A stretch of DNA of 64,000 nucleotides from Stramonita haemastoma. Lineage: Eukaryota; Mollusca; Gastropoda; Neogastropoda; Muricidae. Below the pieces are notes generated by a model. It was not told the origin of the DNA, did not search any database, and worked only from the letters and a program-made list of their open reading frames with translations. The stretch spans positions 29,936,688 to 30,000,687 of the forward strand of contig CM060344.1 in the NCBI GenBank assembly GCA_030674155.1, read 5' to 3'. Shown here piece by piece: positions 42,689 through 55,124 of this stretch (position 1 is its first letter; each line of letters opens with the position of its first letter). The position numbers and the translations under genes are program-made.

Positions 42689-45426
42689 TTATGGTAATGA
42701 ATTCCATAGGGTACCTCCTGAATAATGTAGGCTTGATTTGAACAAATCTATTCGAGGCTTTGACAATGCAAGTTTGTGAGTATGTAGTTTACTATTAATT
42801 GGGAATAAATCAATAATGGTAGCAGGTACTATATGTGATATAATTCTATGCATTAGAATACCTTTGTTATATTTTAATTTGTTTTTCAGTGGTAGAATAT
42901 CAAGTAATTTGTAATCTTCTGGAGTTAATGACGATGACTTAAGGAGGAGGATTTTTAGTGCTCGTCTGTAACTTTGAGTGAGTGGTTTTAATGTGTTTTC
43001 ACTAGCACAGTCCCAAAGAGTGGATGCGTAATCTATAGCTGATTTTATGTGAGCGTGGAAAAATTGTTTCCGAACATGAAAAGGAAGGAAATTTTTAATT
43101 TTAGATAACTGAAAAACCTTTGTTGACACTCGTTTGGATAGTTTACTAATGTGATCAGACCATGATAAATTATTATCTACAATAAGACCTAAGACTTTAT
43201 GTGACTTGACTACTTCAATTTTGTCATCGTTTATATAGATAGATGGAATATTGTCATTTAAATTTTGGCGTTTCTGCCTAGTTGTTACAAGCATTTGTTT
43301 TGTCTTTTGTGAATTTAAGGACATGTGATTCGATTCAGTCCATCTGATTAGGTCGTTAGTACTCTCTTGTAGGTTCTTGTATAATAATGGAATATCTTGA
43401 TGGCTACAGGAGATGGTAGTGTCATCAGCAAAGAGTTCACAAGTAGATCTAACATAAAGAGGCAAATCATTGATATAAAGTGAAAAAAGAATAGGACCTA
43501 GAATCGATCCCTGTGGTACACCAAATTTCTGTGGGAGAATGGTGGAATATTTATCGTTTATACATACAGTTTAATGACGACAATTGAGAAAAGATGCTAT
43601 GAGTGCAAGAGTATTGGCAGAGAATCTATAAACGTTGAGTTTACGGAGAAGCAGAGTATGAGAAAGTGTATCAAAAGCCTTTGCAAAATCTACAAAGACT
43701 ATTCCATTAAATTTGTTATCATTTATATTTGAAAGCCATTCATCGACGAGTTTTATCAAGGAAGTGTGGCATGAATGCTTCTCACGAAATCCGGATTGAC
43801 TAGGATGTAGAAGATCAAATTTTTTTTATATGAGCAACAATATGATGTTTTATATGTTGCTCTAGAGGTTTAGAAAGGACTGATAGAATAGAAATAGGTC
43901 TGTAGTTGGAAGGCTCAGTCCTTTCACCTGATTTATATATAGGGAAAATTTTGCTTATTTTAAATGCTTTTGGAAAATAATTTTTGTCAATGCATAGATT
44001 AAATATGTATGTAAGTGAGTCAGTAAAATAAGATGCACAAAGTTTGATAATTTTCCCATCAAGGCCATCCATGCCTTTTGTATTAGTTTGTTTTAGTTTT
44101 ACTAGACTATTATAAACTTCAAAAACTGTTATAGGTGGTATTGATAGTTGCATATGTATATTTTTGGTTTTGCAGAATTCACTCAGAGGCGATAAATCAT
44201 TCGTGGTTGATTTGTCATTTTGAATTATCTTGTCCGTTATATTTGAAAAATGATGATTCAAGTCATCCACAGATAAGTTTTGCGTTGATAAGTTCGTGTT
44301 TGAAGTTAGCTTGTTGGTCAAAGAGTTTATTGGTTTCCATACAGATTTTGGATCTTTATTGGTACCTGCTAGATCTATGAAATATTTCTTTTTTGAAGCA
44401 CGTAAAAGAGAGTTATATTTGTTCCTTTGTTTCTTATATTCATCATGTTTCTTAGAAGCTAGTAAGGAGTCTCTAATATGTCTAGCTTCTTCTATCTTTT
44501 GTTAACCATGGTGGTTTAGGATTATGTTTTATTCTTTTAGATTTTATTGGAACATGTTTGTCATATATGGATTTGAAGGTATTGTACCAAAATTGCAAAG
44601 CCTCATCGGGGTCAGTATAATGGTAAACATTACACAGGTGAGATTGAGCTAAATCAAACAGAAATGCTTCTTTGTCAAATTTAGAAAAGCAACGATAAGT
44701 GATTGTTTTGTGTCCAGCTTTTGGAATTTTTGAGCCCTTTTTGAACCATGTTGTACATACAGCTTTGTGATCACTACATCCAGTAATACTAATAGGTGCG
44801 CAAACCTCAACTATGTTTTGTTTATCAGTAACGTAAATGTGATCAATTAGAGTTTCAGAAGATGCGGTAATTCTGGTAGGATTCTGTATAAGTTGGGTTA
44901 GGCAGCAATTGTCACAAACTTGTTTCCACTTGGGGTGTTTTTTCAATAAGTCTATATTAAAGTCACCCATCATTAGGGTCTCTTTAGACTGTAAAATGAC
45001 GTCATCCATCATGGGATTGAAAGAATCAAACCAGTGACTTCTTTCTGTAGGGTTCCTATATAGAAAACCTGCAAGTAATGGTTTGCTATGTTTTAAATGA
45101 TTTTCTATCCATATAGATTCAATTCCGTGGTTAGCTAGATTGTCTATTTGCTTTATTTTCATTGATTGTGTATAATACAATAATAGACCCGTTTCGTTTT
45201 TACGTTTTGGGTCCATACGGATAAAGCTATATCTTGCTATAGATAAGTCGGAATTGGAAATATGCTCATGTAAATGAGATTCCGCGATGCAAAAAAAATG
45301 GAATTGTTTCCCACCATTACATAAGATGGACGAAATATCTGTCAATTTGTTGGCAGCATGGTTAATATTCAAATATCCAATTCTAAGCCCTTCTTTGGAG
45401 GGCCAGGAATCTAGACAAGAAGGCAT
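42689..45426 (-). pseudogene. LINE ORF2: endonuclease plus reverse transcriptase, disrupted
   Basis: Starts at an ATG at 45428-45426 region (CAT on plus strand at 45424-45426). The AP-endonuclease domain shows LNINH, the catalytic AESHL, MGDFNIDLL, TLIDHIYV and GCSDHKAV. The RT domain shows GMDGLDGKIIK, SNYRPISIL, motif A VDFAKAFDTLSH, motif B VPQGSILGPILF, motif C FADDTTI and KVLGLIVD. Breaks: a frameshift at about 44490-44500 after PPWLTKD; a one-base slip in an A run (about 43820-43828); a TAA nonsense codon at 43571-43573 (likely CAA originally, same frame on both sides); and a TAA at about 42689 after TLWNSLP, beyond which the frame continues to about 42610. The protein cannot be made as one chain. 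Confidence 0.9.
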
Positions 45427-45824
45427 GGTGTGAAAGATAAATTTTCCTATTCTTACTAATGAAATGGCAACAAGGAATATTCTAAAATATTAGAATAATT
45501 TAAACAAGCCCACAAAGATGTTTAAAAGAACCAAACCCGGTTCCTAGTGAAGAATAAAGACAAGATTAGAGTAACAGTCTAGATCAGAAGGAAAAAGGAC
45601 AGCTGGCTGAAAATATCAACAACAATTACAACAATGTAACCAAACCTCAATAACAATAAAACTGAATAATCAGAACCGAGATAGTCAATCAAATGTCAGT
45701 TTCCCCCAAAATGTAGGGAAAACTCAATACACCATGAAAACTTTGGCTGTAACAAAGCGTCTGTAGACCATCTCTTGTGTAACTTGGGAAAGTCCGGCTT
45801 CTGACTGCACACAGCATGCACATT

Positions 45825-45828
<4 letters not shown>

Positions 45829-45899
<71 letters not shown>

Positions 45900-45959
45900 A
45901 CGCGCTCGTGCATGCACGCGCACTCACACACAAACACACACACACATTTTCGCACGTAT

Positions 45960-46051
<92 letters not shown>
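45829..46051. repeat. Two (CA)n microsatellites within the LINE
   Basis: CA runs at 45829-45897 and 45960-46051 separated by CG/CA-rich sequence (CATGCACGCGCACTCACAC). They lie between the LINE ORFs and encode only low-complexity peptides. Confidence 0.96.
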
Positions 46052-46054
<3 letters not shown>

Positions 46055-46159
46055 TGGCTACCTATTGTTCTACAATGTTGTCAATAATATTGTTGATACA
46101 ATTAAAATGATTTCTTTGTGCAAAGCTCTGTACAGTGACAAGCACCACATGTTTCTACC

Positions 46160-49100
46160 CTACAAGTGATTGGGGTTATGCTGAGCCATCAGCTGTGAAG
46201 CAAAATAGTTCATCACCTGGACAGCCATTGGATGAAGATTATAGTTGCAGTTGTTGGCATTAGGTGATTTAACTGGTGAAACATGATTGAACATTGGCGG
46301 TTGATGAATGTTTTGATCTAAGGCAATGTGTCTGGGTTGATTTGGAAGCTGGTTTCTAGGTGTATGACAGATCTGTTGTGATAGCTGGGGATGAGGGGTG
46401 AAGAGCTGAGAGGGGTGGTCAGGAAAGGCCAGGCTTTTAGGAATACTAGATCTAGAAGTTGACTGGCTACATGTGTTAGATTCAGGGTACATGAAGGAGG
46501 GTGAGAGAACCGTTCATAGTTTCCCTCTGCTTAGATGGCAGTGGAGGGAAGTGATGAGTGGAGTTTGAGGACAAGCATCAGATACTTTGTCCGACAATTG
46601 ACTGGACTAGTAGGGAGGTAAGCATCGTACTTACGATCATTTCCCTGAGGAAGACCAAAGTGCCTGTGGGGTGCATGTTCGCCAGTTTGTGAAGAATCAA
46701 CATCAGACAAGAGATGTCTACGAGGCCAGTCATGGAGAATATTTCTGTCTGTGGGAAAGGAGTCATGTTGGTGGATTAGTCTCTGTTGATAATCGTCAGA
46801 GTGGAGATTATTATTTCTGTACCTCTGTCTGTCAGAATGGGGGAAAGACCTGGAGCGAATGTCATTTCTGTCTGTCTGTCTGTCTGAGTAGGAGTAGGGC
46901 CTGGATGGATATTCATTTCTGTATGTCTGTCAGAGTAGGAGTAGGGCCTGGATGGATATTCATTTCTGTATGTCTGTCTGTCAGCATGAGAGTAAGCCCT
47001 GGATTGGTTGCTACTCCTGTATGATTGTCTGTCGGGGTGGGGGTAGGATCTGTACTGGTTGTCTCCTCTATTTTGGGTAACTCTACTTTCACCGCCCTTC
47101 TGTAACAACAAAGAGCGTTTTAGATTTGCTACCAATCTTGCCGTGCCTTTTGCACTGGGGTGGGTTAGATTTTCGTATAGCATTAGTCGTGGAGCTCCAG
47201 ATACAGTAGTGAAAACATGATGATGATCAATGAATGTGATGTTATTATCAAGACACATTGCCTGTAGGTTGCGATTGGATGGGAAAATGGAATTGTTCAG
47301 GTTGTGTCTGCCTCTGGCTGGTACTATTGAACTGAAGGCAACTGCAGCATTGGGGAATTGCTGTTTGCAGGCAGTGATCAGTGATGACCAGTCCTCCTGG
47401 GTGACCACTCCTGCAGGACAGTTGTTCAGCCCCACATGAAGGATGACGGTTTTGATGGTGGGTGATGGTGAAGCACCTTGCAGCCAGAAGTCAACGTCAG
47501 TCGTGGTCAGTCCTGGAATGCATAATTTGTATAAACTGTCTATCCCTGGTGCGAATCTCTGTGGATTAATGAGGCATATGGCAGAATCCCTATGAAGAGA
47601 AAGGTTGTGTCCTCTGGTATTGATGACTGAGTCAGGATGTCTCGAGGACAAAATTTAACAGATCTTGACTTGTCCACATGTTTTGACATTGTGGTTTGTT
47701 CTTCTCTGGTTTGTCTTGGACTGTTGTCAAAGTTGTGATCAATATTGATGGAACTTGATTCGTTATCGAGTGCGTCAAAACGGTTATGTACTGAGACAGA
47801 ATATACTTCATCACATGGCTTTGCAGATTCGTTGTCAGAATCGGTGGTGTTTTCATTGGCACAGCAGCTAGAGTTACCTTGGGATTAGGAAACACAGTGT
47901 TTGGTTTGGATTGTCGGTCGTAGTTGGTCATCATTGTCAAAGTTCATCTTTCCACAAGAGGATTGGGAGACTGTGGGCATAACGTTTGAAGGGAGCAAAG
48001 AACTGTTGTTGTCAGCTTCAGGTGTTGGTATTTGGGTGCTTTTGCTATCGGTTGAACAGGATTTAAACTTTTTAAACTCTGTATGCAGTGTTCCGTATCT
48101 GGTTTTCAGGGAATGGTTTTCTTTTTCAAGCCTGATGTTGGTTTCTTCAAGCAGGGATAGTTTCCTGGATAGGCCTTCAATTTGAGTGTTTAATTCATCT
48201 ATCTTATCAGACACGAACATTTTTAGTTCGTTTTTGACAGCATTTTTTGTATCATTGATGTAACTCATCAGCCGTTCTTCAGATATCATTTGTGAAGTTG
48301 ATGCAACATCGAGGTCATCTTCCAGGCACTGAAGTTTATTTCGAATAGAAGGGAGCTGATGGATGCCATGGATAACATGAGGTGGGGTGAAAGAGCCTCG
48401 TGTGCCAGGTTTTGTCACTGGGTGTAACACTTTCCTGTGTCGTTTCTTCTTTCCTTTTGAGTTTTCTTTCTTGTCATGTACATTTTCTCTGTCAGAAGTG
48501 GAGATGTCGGCTGGTTGATGTTTTGCGGGAGGGGTAGGAGTGCTGATGTTGCACTGAAAAGGGCTGCTTGCGTCTTCAGGAGTTAAACTGCTCATTGGGG
48601 ACATGGGAGGAGATGAAATAGGGGGTGATTTCTGTGGGATATGGTCATTAGGAGGTGGACTTACTATTTCATACTGGGCTGTATCATATTGACAGCCACA
48701 GTCAGATAAGGTTTTCTGCTGGTCACCATGGGATGATGTTGGTGGTCTGAGCTCGGGTATTTCAACATGGGATGCCAGGAAAGTTAAGGGAATAGTGAGG
48801 TGTCTTTCAAATGGTCGATGCTGTCATTTAGTCTATGATTGTCTATGGTGTCTCTTAGTGCTTCACATTCCTCTGTGTCCCAAGTAACACAGTCTTTTCC
48901 TTGACATAGAAGGGTTCCCTCGCAGTTCTGTGTAAAGTAGAGTGTTAAAGTTAGTCTTTTGGAAAAGTAGCTGTAGATGCGGATCACTGTTTTGGCCAGT
49001 TGTTGGGGAGGGGGAGCTACTAACCATTGATCCGATGGAATGGAGAGGATTGTCTCATGTTTGTCGTAGTCATTGATAACCACCTGAATTGCACTATCAC

Positions 49101-49230
49101 TGATGGCCAGGAAACGATAGATCAAGCTGTTCCGCCACACTACAAGTTCATTTGCACCACACCAAAAGCGTTTTTGAATGATGTCTAATGTTGGTTTTAA
49201 TTTCGCCACCTTCGGTGTGTTGTTTGCCAT
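46160..49230 (-). pseudogene. LINE ORF1: N-terminal domain, coiled coil, SGNH esterase, disrupted
   Basis: ATG at 49228-49230. The N-terminal part (to about 48785) has Cys-rich CEGTLLCQGKDCVTW. After a frameshift at about 48785 come a proline-rich linker, a basic stretch (KKENSKGKKKRHRK) and a coiled coil (KIDELNTQIEGLSRKLSLLE). A TAA lies at 47885. The SGNH hydrolase domain follows: block I reads FIG in one frame and DSAICLI in the next, so one G is missing at 47588-47590. LHVGLNNC (Gly/Asn block) and NLTHPSAKG (catalytic His block) follow in frame. The tail has imperfect SRPYSYSDR-type repeats to about 46860. Esterase-bearing ORF1 is characteristic of CR1/L2-type LINEs. The breaks show it is dead. 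Confidence 0.85.
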
Positions 49231-49235
49231 TACAA

Positions 49236-49892
49236 CAACAACAGAAAATAAATAATAATATGTATAATAATATATATTATATATATATAATATATAATAA
49301 TATATATCACATTGTCTACTTAACAGGTTATTAGTGCAGTCAGATCCGGTTTGTAAATGTTACATTTCCATTGCCCTTGTTTACATTACCACAAAATTTA
49401 AATGACGTAAACTTGCTCAACACCCGACGTAATAATCATTCAGACGTCAAAATGTTCTGATTGCTTAGACTTAAAAGTTTTTGTTTGTTTTTTTGTGTTT
49501 GTTTTTTCTACCAAACATGGGGGGGGGGGGGGGGGGGGGGAACAAAGATAAAAAAAACACACACAAAAAAACACAACTACCCAACGATCTTCTCTATCAA
49601 CTGATGCTGGGTTTAGATCTCATCCTTGAGACAGTCAAAGAAACATCTATCGAAGGTGAGGATGGGTGGCACTGGGCTGGAATGGTCACCGTTTGTTGAC
49701 TCACGATAATAAACTGATGTAATAGAAAAAATAAGCCAACACTTTGCAGAATGAGAACTTCACCGGTTGAAAGATACAATCACTGAGTCAATTTGACGCA
49801 GATCACAGCACATGCACAATGATAAACATTTTGAAACAATTTATAAACATAGAGCTGAAAACTCCAGCTGTTGCTTTCTCAAGGGCAGACCA
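49236..49892. other. AT microsatellite, G homopolymer and sequence without gene
   Basis: An ATAT-rich run at about 49250-49307 abuts the LINE 5' end. A G homopolymer of about 22 bp lies at 49519-49540. The remainder shows no coding or repeat signal I recognise; it may include LINE 5' UTR near 49310-49460. Confidence 0.6.
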
Positions 49893-50002
49893 CCCTCCCG
49901 TCTTTAGAGCGCAAAGCCTGGGCAAGTATGTATGGAGGGCAAGCTGTTACCCATGCAGCAGACCCCCCCTCTCCACGGCACTGGAATGATCCATTGGAAG
50001 GG

Positions 50003-50004
<2 letters not shown>
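49893..50004 (-). mobile_element. B-element 3' fragment outside the macrosatellite
   Basis: CTTTAGAGCGCAAAGCCTGG, TATGGAGGGCAAGCTGTTAC, CCCATGCAGCAGACC and CACTGGAATGATCCATTGGA are the reverse complement of the B element's 3' half. It is truncated by the TA microsatellite and shows that this piece is dispersed beyond the satellite arrays. Confidence 0.83.
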
Positions 50005-50055
<51 letters not shown>

Positions 50056-50152
50056 AAACACATAATAAACATTATTATATATATATATAATTATTATATA
50101 TATATATATAATATAATATATATATAATATATATATATATATTATATATATA

Positions 50153-50232
<80 letters not shown>

Positions 50233-50250
50233 TATATATATATATATCTC
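50005..50250. repeat. (TA)n microsatellite, about 245 bp
   Basis: Almost pure TA dinucleotides with a few TTA and AAAGTAAACAC interruptions. Self-complementary, so cruciform-prone. Confidence 0.96.
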
Positions 50251-50678
50251 AAAGAAACAAAAAGAAGTTTTTGGAAAGTTAGGTGGGATCCTAAGTTTCC
50301 AAAAATTCCTAGTTTTAAAAAAACCCCAGCGGGAAACAAAAAAGAAAACAAAAACCGTCAAAGGAAAAACACAACCACCTTCCTTCCATCCCTTACCAAG
50401 CAAAAGCAAAACAAATTACTACAATACCCTTTATAACACACACCCCACCCTCCTGCCCTTCGCTTCCCTTCCACCCCACCCCACAAAGAAAACTTCAAAC
50501 GTCATAAAGCTCCCTCAGTCAGGAGCAAGCTCCCATTTAGCAGTAGGTGTCGACTTAATTACAGACAAGGAGTGGGGTAAGGGCCATAACCAACACCAGT
50601 AAAACCCAGCTCTTTATAAAAGTGACCTCCTCCTGTTCTCTTCCTGCTCTTTCTATAGATCTATTGCAGGGTTTCTGA

Positions 50679-50680
<2 letters not shown>
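50251..50680. other. No recognisable feature
   Basis: Non-repetitive sequence with a C/A-rich stretch (50430-50480). I see no gene or known element. Confidence 0.5.
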
Positions 50681-50770
<90 letters not shown>

Positions 50771-50786
50771 GTGTGTGTGTGTGTGA
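50681..50786. repeat. (GT)n microsatellite
   Basis: About 105 bp of GT repeats with one ATGTAT interruption. Confidence 0.97.
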
Positions 50787-50822
50787 TTCAAGCCAAGTAG
50801 AAGTCACAGAGAGAGAGAGATT

Positions 50823-51030
50823 ATTATTATTATTTTTATTCTTTTATATCGAGGATAACAGAATAAGCAATCATGTGCTTTTTTTCATCCGGTCCCCGTG
50901 TGTATGCAGTTTTTGTAAATATTGTCATCTGTTCCCACCGGCACACGATGGCCTACTCTTACGAAAAGCGGAACAGGATTTAACGTGTGCGCAAGATGTT
51001 CTGCGTGCGTTCGCACACGGGGCCTCGGCC
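50823..51030 (-). mobile_element. SINE-like element (same family as 40040-40235)
   Basis: On the minus strand: GAACGCACGCAGAACATCTT, GCGCACACGTTAAATCC, GTAAGAGTAGGCCATCGTGT, GCCGGTGGGAACAG, ACACACGGGGACCGGATG, then AAAAAAAGCACATGATTGC, a short spacer and an (AAT)n tail. The internal part matches the 5' half of the B element. The last about 70 bp resemble the 3' end of the LINE at 42.3 kb. Confidence 0.75.
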
Positions 51031-51035
51031 TCTCT

Positions 51036-51952
<917 letters not shown>

Positions 51953-51953
51953 A

Positions 51954-51969
51954 TGGTGGAGATGCGGGG
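51954..51969 (+). other. Primer-binding site, tRNA-Ala type
   Basis: TGGTGGAGATGC followed by GGGG, one base after the LTR. TGG pairs with the tRNA CCA end and TGGAGATGC with the acceptor stem of metazoan Ala-TGC tRNA (3' end GCATCTCCA). The match continues as GGGG if one C is allowed to be missing. The identity is inferred from remembered tRNA sequence. Confidence 0.7.
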
Positions 51970-52279
51970 TAAATGTTAGGATAGTTAGGTTGGTTGTGGG
52001 GTGGGTGTTTTGTCTCGTGCGTCTTGGTTTGTTCTAAACCCAAAGTCATTGGTTTGTTTATTTATTTATTTATTTATTTATTTTTCCTCTGATGGGGTGT
52101 AGCCAGTCACAGTGGTTAATCTTTTAAAAATCAGTGCCTTTGAGATTTAAACCCTGTGATGTAAAACCTTTTTTTTTTTGGTTACTACTTCCTTCTATGA
52201 TTTTTAGCCTAGCAAGTTATAAGCCAGCTAATCCCAACTGAGTGATTGTGTTTGTCTTCCCCCCCCAAGTTCTAAAAAA

Positions 52280-53386
52280 ATGTCGACCCGCAGAAATGCA
52301 AGTATGCCAGCCACTCCAGGGCCAAAGACCCGAGGCTCGAAAAGGGACGAGGTGTCTCCTTCTCCTGGAGCTTTTGAGAAAGAAAGGCTGTCAGGTTGGG
52401 TAAAGGAGCAACTGGAGGGTGATTTCTCTGACTCCCCTGCGAGTGAGGCCAAAGGTGAGTTTTTTTTTTCTGAGGATCCTTATGCCAAGTTCCGCAGGTT
52501 GGGTTCGGAGTTAGGCTTGTCGGGGGAAGTACTCGCTCGTTTTATCGTGGATTCAGTGGACAAAGAAGAGGCTAGACGCTTGAGAGAAGAAGAAAGAGAG
52601 GAAGCTAGACGCAGGTGGATTGAGGATAGGGAGGAGTCGAGGCGCATAAGAGAGGAAGAGAGGAGTTACAGAGAGGCAGACAAAGAGGAGGAAAGACAAA
52701 GATTTGAAAGAAAGCTGGAGCTTAAACAAGAAGAAATTTCAGTCCGCAACGCCCAGCAATTTAATATCCAACCTTTTGATGGGAAGGATGACCTTGATTC
52801 ATTTCTGACCCATTTCGAAAGAATTGCAGGACTGAATAAGTGGAAGCAGGACACTTGGGCAGCCCATCTGCTTACATTACTACAGGGTCGAGCTAGAGAT
52901 GTGTGTCTGAGTCTCTCTCCCCAAGATGTGCAGATGTACGATGTCCTGAAGGCTACTCTCTTGCGGGTGTTTCGCCTAGATGCGGATACGTATCGGAAAA
53001 AGTTCCGATCCATGCGCAAGACTAGTGAAGAGACATTCGAACAATTTCTATCCCGTTTGAAAACATGTCTCTCTCGCTGGTGTCTGGCGAGTAGCCGAGA
53101 TGAAAACAGTATCCACGACATTAAAGATCTATTCCTGCAAGAACAGCTCATATCAACTCTGACACCTGAGCTAGTTGTTGAGGTCCAGAAGGAGGAACCT
53201 CGTAGAGCTGAAGATGTTGCTCGCATTGCAACGAAAGTTGCCATCGCAAAAAGAGCGGGCAGGTTAGCTGAGGCAGAGCTCAAGGCCTCAAGAGGTTCAG
53301 ACAGGAGAATTGAGCAGGGTCAGTTCGTTGACGGGTTTAAACTGATTAATCATTATAATATCCAAAATAAACATATTCCAATGTGA
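52280..53386 (+). CDS. Gag-like protein of a truncated Ty3/gypsy-like retroelement
   Basis: 368 residues from an ATG in an A-rich context (AAAAAAAATGTC). Residues about 95-160 are a long charged helix (EEARRLREEEREEARRRW). Residues about 160-340 match the retrotransposon gag/capsid pattern: FDGKDDLDSFLTHFE, WAAHLLTLLQGRARDV, FRSMRKTSEETFEQFL, FLQEQLISTLTPEL. The usual CCHC zinc knuckle, protease and polymerase are absent. After about residue 350 (53325-53345) the sequence changes to unrelated AT-rich DNA, and the stop at 53384 is therefore outside the element. The leader 51953-52279 has no ORF. The frame is intact, so decay by point mutation is slight, but the element cannot be autonomous. 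Confidence 0.8.
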   Translation: MSTRRNASMPATPGPKTRGSKRDEVSPSPGAFEKERLSGWVKEQLEGDFSDSPASEAKGEFFFSEDPYAKFRRLGSELGLSGEVLARFIVDSVDKEEARRLREEEREEARRRWIEDREESRRIREEERSYREADKEEERQRFERKLELKQEEISVRNAQQFNIQPFDGKDDLDSFLTHFERIAGLNKWKQDTWAAHLLTLLQGRARDVCLSLSPQDVQMYDVLKATLLRVFRLDADTYRKKFRSMRKTSEETFEQFLSRLKTCLSRWCLASSRDENSIHDIKDLFLQEQLISTLTPELVVEVQKEEPRRAEDVARIATKVAIAKRAGRLAEAELKASRGSDRRIEQGQFVDGFKLINHYNIQNKHIPM

Positions 53387-53433
53387 ATATCCTCCCATAT
53401 GGTGGAAAGAGAAAGCTGTAAGAGAAGTTCAGT

Positions 53434-54150
53434 AAAGTATTATTGAGGAAAAAGTAATGAGGAAAGACAAGTGCAGGTACCAACTTCTCAATCATTTTGA
53501 AAATGACTTATCAAAGATTAAAAAAAAACAAAAAATTGAAATGAAAATAAATTCTAAGGAATAATGTCTTTCGGTGGCAGCATTGTAGGCATTTCTGAGT
53601 AAGAACCATGCCTTTAGCCTGACCTGACTCGAGTTTCGGCTCCTGAATGAGCCCTCATGAGAGGTCCGGGGGGGTGATTGAAACCTCACCTGCTGTGGTA
53701 CCTTACAGCAAGACACTTTTCAGAATTTAAAGGTGTCCATTGCATTCAAAGGAATATTTGGTATTCCTGTGGCCTTTTGAAGCTGCCCTCAAAAGACAAT
53801 GATAAAAAGAGAAAGAAAATATGCTTAGGATATATGTTGGAAAAAAAATGAATAAGACAAAAAAAGCACCTGGTGAATCTGTGTGCCTTAAGTTTGGGGA
53901 TCCTATTAAAGGATGCAAGGGAGGTCATAAAGTTTGTATCCAGCCAAGTGGTCAGTCTTAGCTGGATAATAATCCAAACATTGCAATACACTTTAAGTGC
54001 ATGCACAGGCAAGAGAAGTTGGGGGGGAAAATGGCCTACACTTGGATCTACTAGAGATGCAATTCCCACTTGACCACAAAGTATTATTGAGGAAAAAGTA
54101 GTGAGGAAAGACAAGTGCAGGTACCAACTTCTCAATCATTTTGAGAAGTT
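53434..54150 (+). repeat. Pair of about 70-bp direct repeats, 645 bp apart
   Basis: AAGTATTATTGAGGAAAAAG and the following roughly 50 bp, including GACAAGTGCAGGTACCAACT, occur at about 53436-53503 and again at about 54080-54148, differing at one or two positions. The intervening sequence has no recognised coding content. It could be a short tandem or segmental duplication. Confidence 0.85.
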
Positions 54151-54232
54151 CAACAAAGAATTAGTCATATCCAAGAGGCAATCCTTATGACCAAAACATA
54201 CACAAGTTAGGATTGTTACCTTAAAACTCAGC

Positions 54233-54500
54233 ATGCCCCAACGCCATGCGAAACCGGTTAATGCATTGGGTTACTGGCTGGAAGGTCGCAGGTTTGAATC
54301 CCATGGGAGTCATAGGGTTTTCTCAGACCTTGGCAGGTTCCTACTGAAGAGTTCATTGTCTATGGGCTCATTTGGGAAAACTGGGAACACAGTAAGGCTT
54401 CAGACACTTTACGGATGTCATTTTTGTGAATTGACCAACCTATCTGACCAACACTGCAGGTGTCTGTATCTCTGGGGACCAGTTGATGCCGGGACCTATT
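54233..54500 (+). mobile_element. tRNA-derived SINE remnant
   Basis: GGTTAATGCATTGGGTTACT (A-box region) and GCAGGTTTGAATCCC (B-box-like, GGTTTGAATCC) are spaced as in a tRNA-like pol III promoter, followed by an unrelated body. No clear target-site duplication or tail was identified. Distinct from the Thr-tRNA SINE. Confidence 0.5.
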
Positions 54501-54639
54501 AGAATAGTAACGTAGAGTACAGCCCTGTCAAGTGATCTCAAAGCATGTGCTCTTCCACAGCAGCATCACTACATCATCCTCATCACCAGTGATCGTGGGT
54601 GGTCCTAGTTACTCTGGTCTCATGGTGACATCAAGTTTT

Positions 54640-54776
<137 letters not shown>

Positions 54777-55124
54777 TCCATACATTACCAACTACACCCT
54801 CTTCCCCTGACATTCACGCACCCTTCCCCCTCTGTCTTTCTTTGTCTTTATCTCTCTCTCCCACATTTCCGTCTAATATCACAATTTGTGAAAAGACGTT
54901 AAAAGAAATTGAACACACACACACTCTTCTGTGCCTGAGGTGAATTATTGTCAAAGCACTCATGTTGGAAGTTCATGAGAGAAGGTCGGTGGAGGGAGGT
55001 TGTAGTGGTCACCACCCGGGTGGGTGTCTTGTTTAGTCTGGCTCCGCGACTTAGCTGTTACTGTCTTCAATAGAGGCATTACTAATTTGTGCCCGCGTGT
55101 GTTAGCTCAGAACAGGCGCTACTG

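Larger units (their letters stand above)
42296..49235 (-). mobile_element. Nearly full-length decayed CR1/L2-like LINE (about 7 kb)
   Basis: Minus-strand element in the order ORF1 (49230 to about 46160), a CA microsatellite and linker, ORF2 (45426 to about 42689), a short 3' UTR containing GGATGTAAAAAAGCA, AAAATAAAAA, and a (AATC)n tail at 42294-42320. A GA microsatellite (42507-42614) has expanded in the 3' UTR. The ORF1 SGNH-esterase domain plus apurinic-type endonuclease and RT place it in the CR1/L2 group. The 5' end is not precisely defined; an AT microsatellite lies just upstream. Confidence 0.85.

Noticed and set aside
46671..47024. Plus-strand Cys/Val-rich frame over the LINE ORF1 tail
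   Set aside because: Shadow of the minus-strand repeat-bearing ORF1 C-terminus.
52666..53283. 205-residue minus-strand frame
   Set aside because: Antisense shadow of the gag frame, Ser-rich because of the opposite strand's codon composition.
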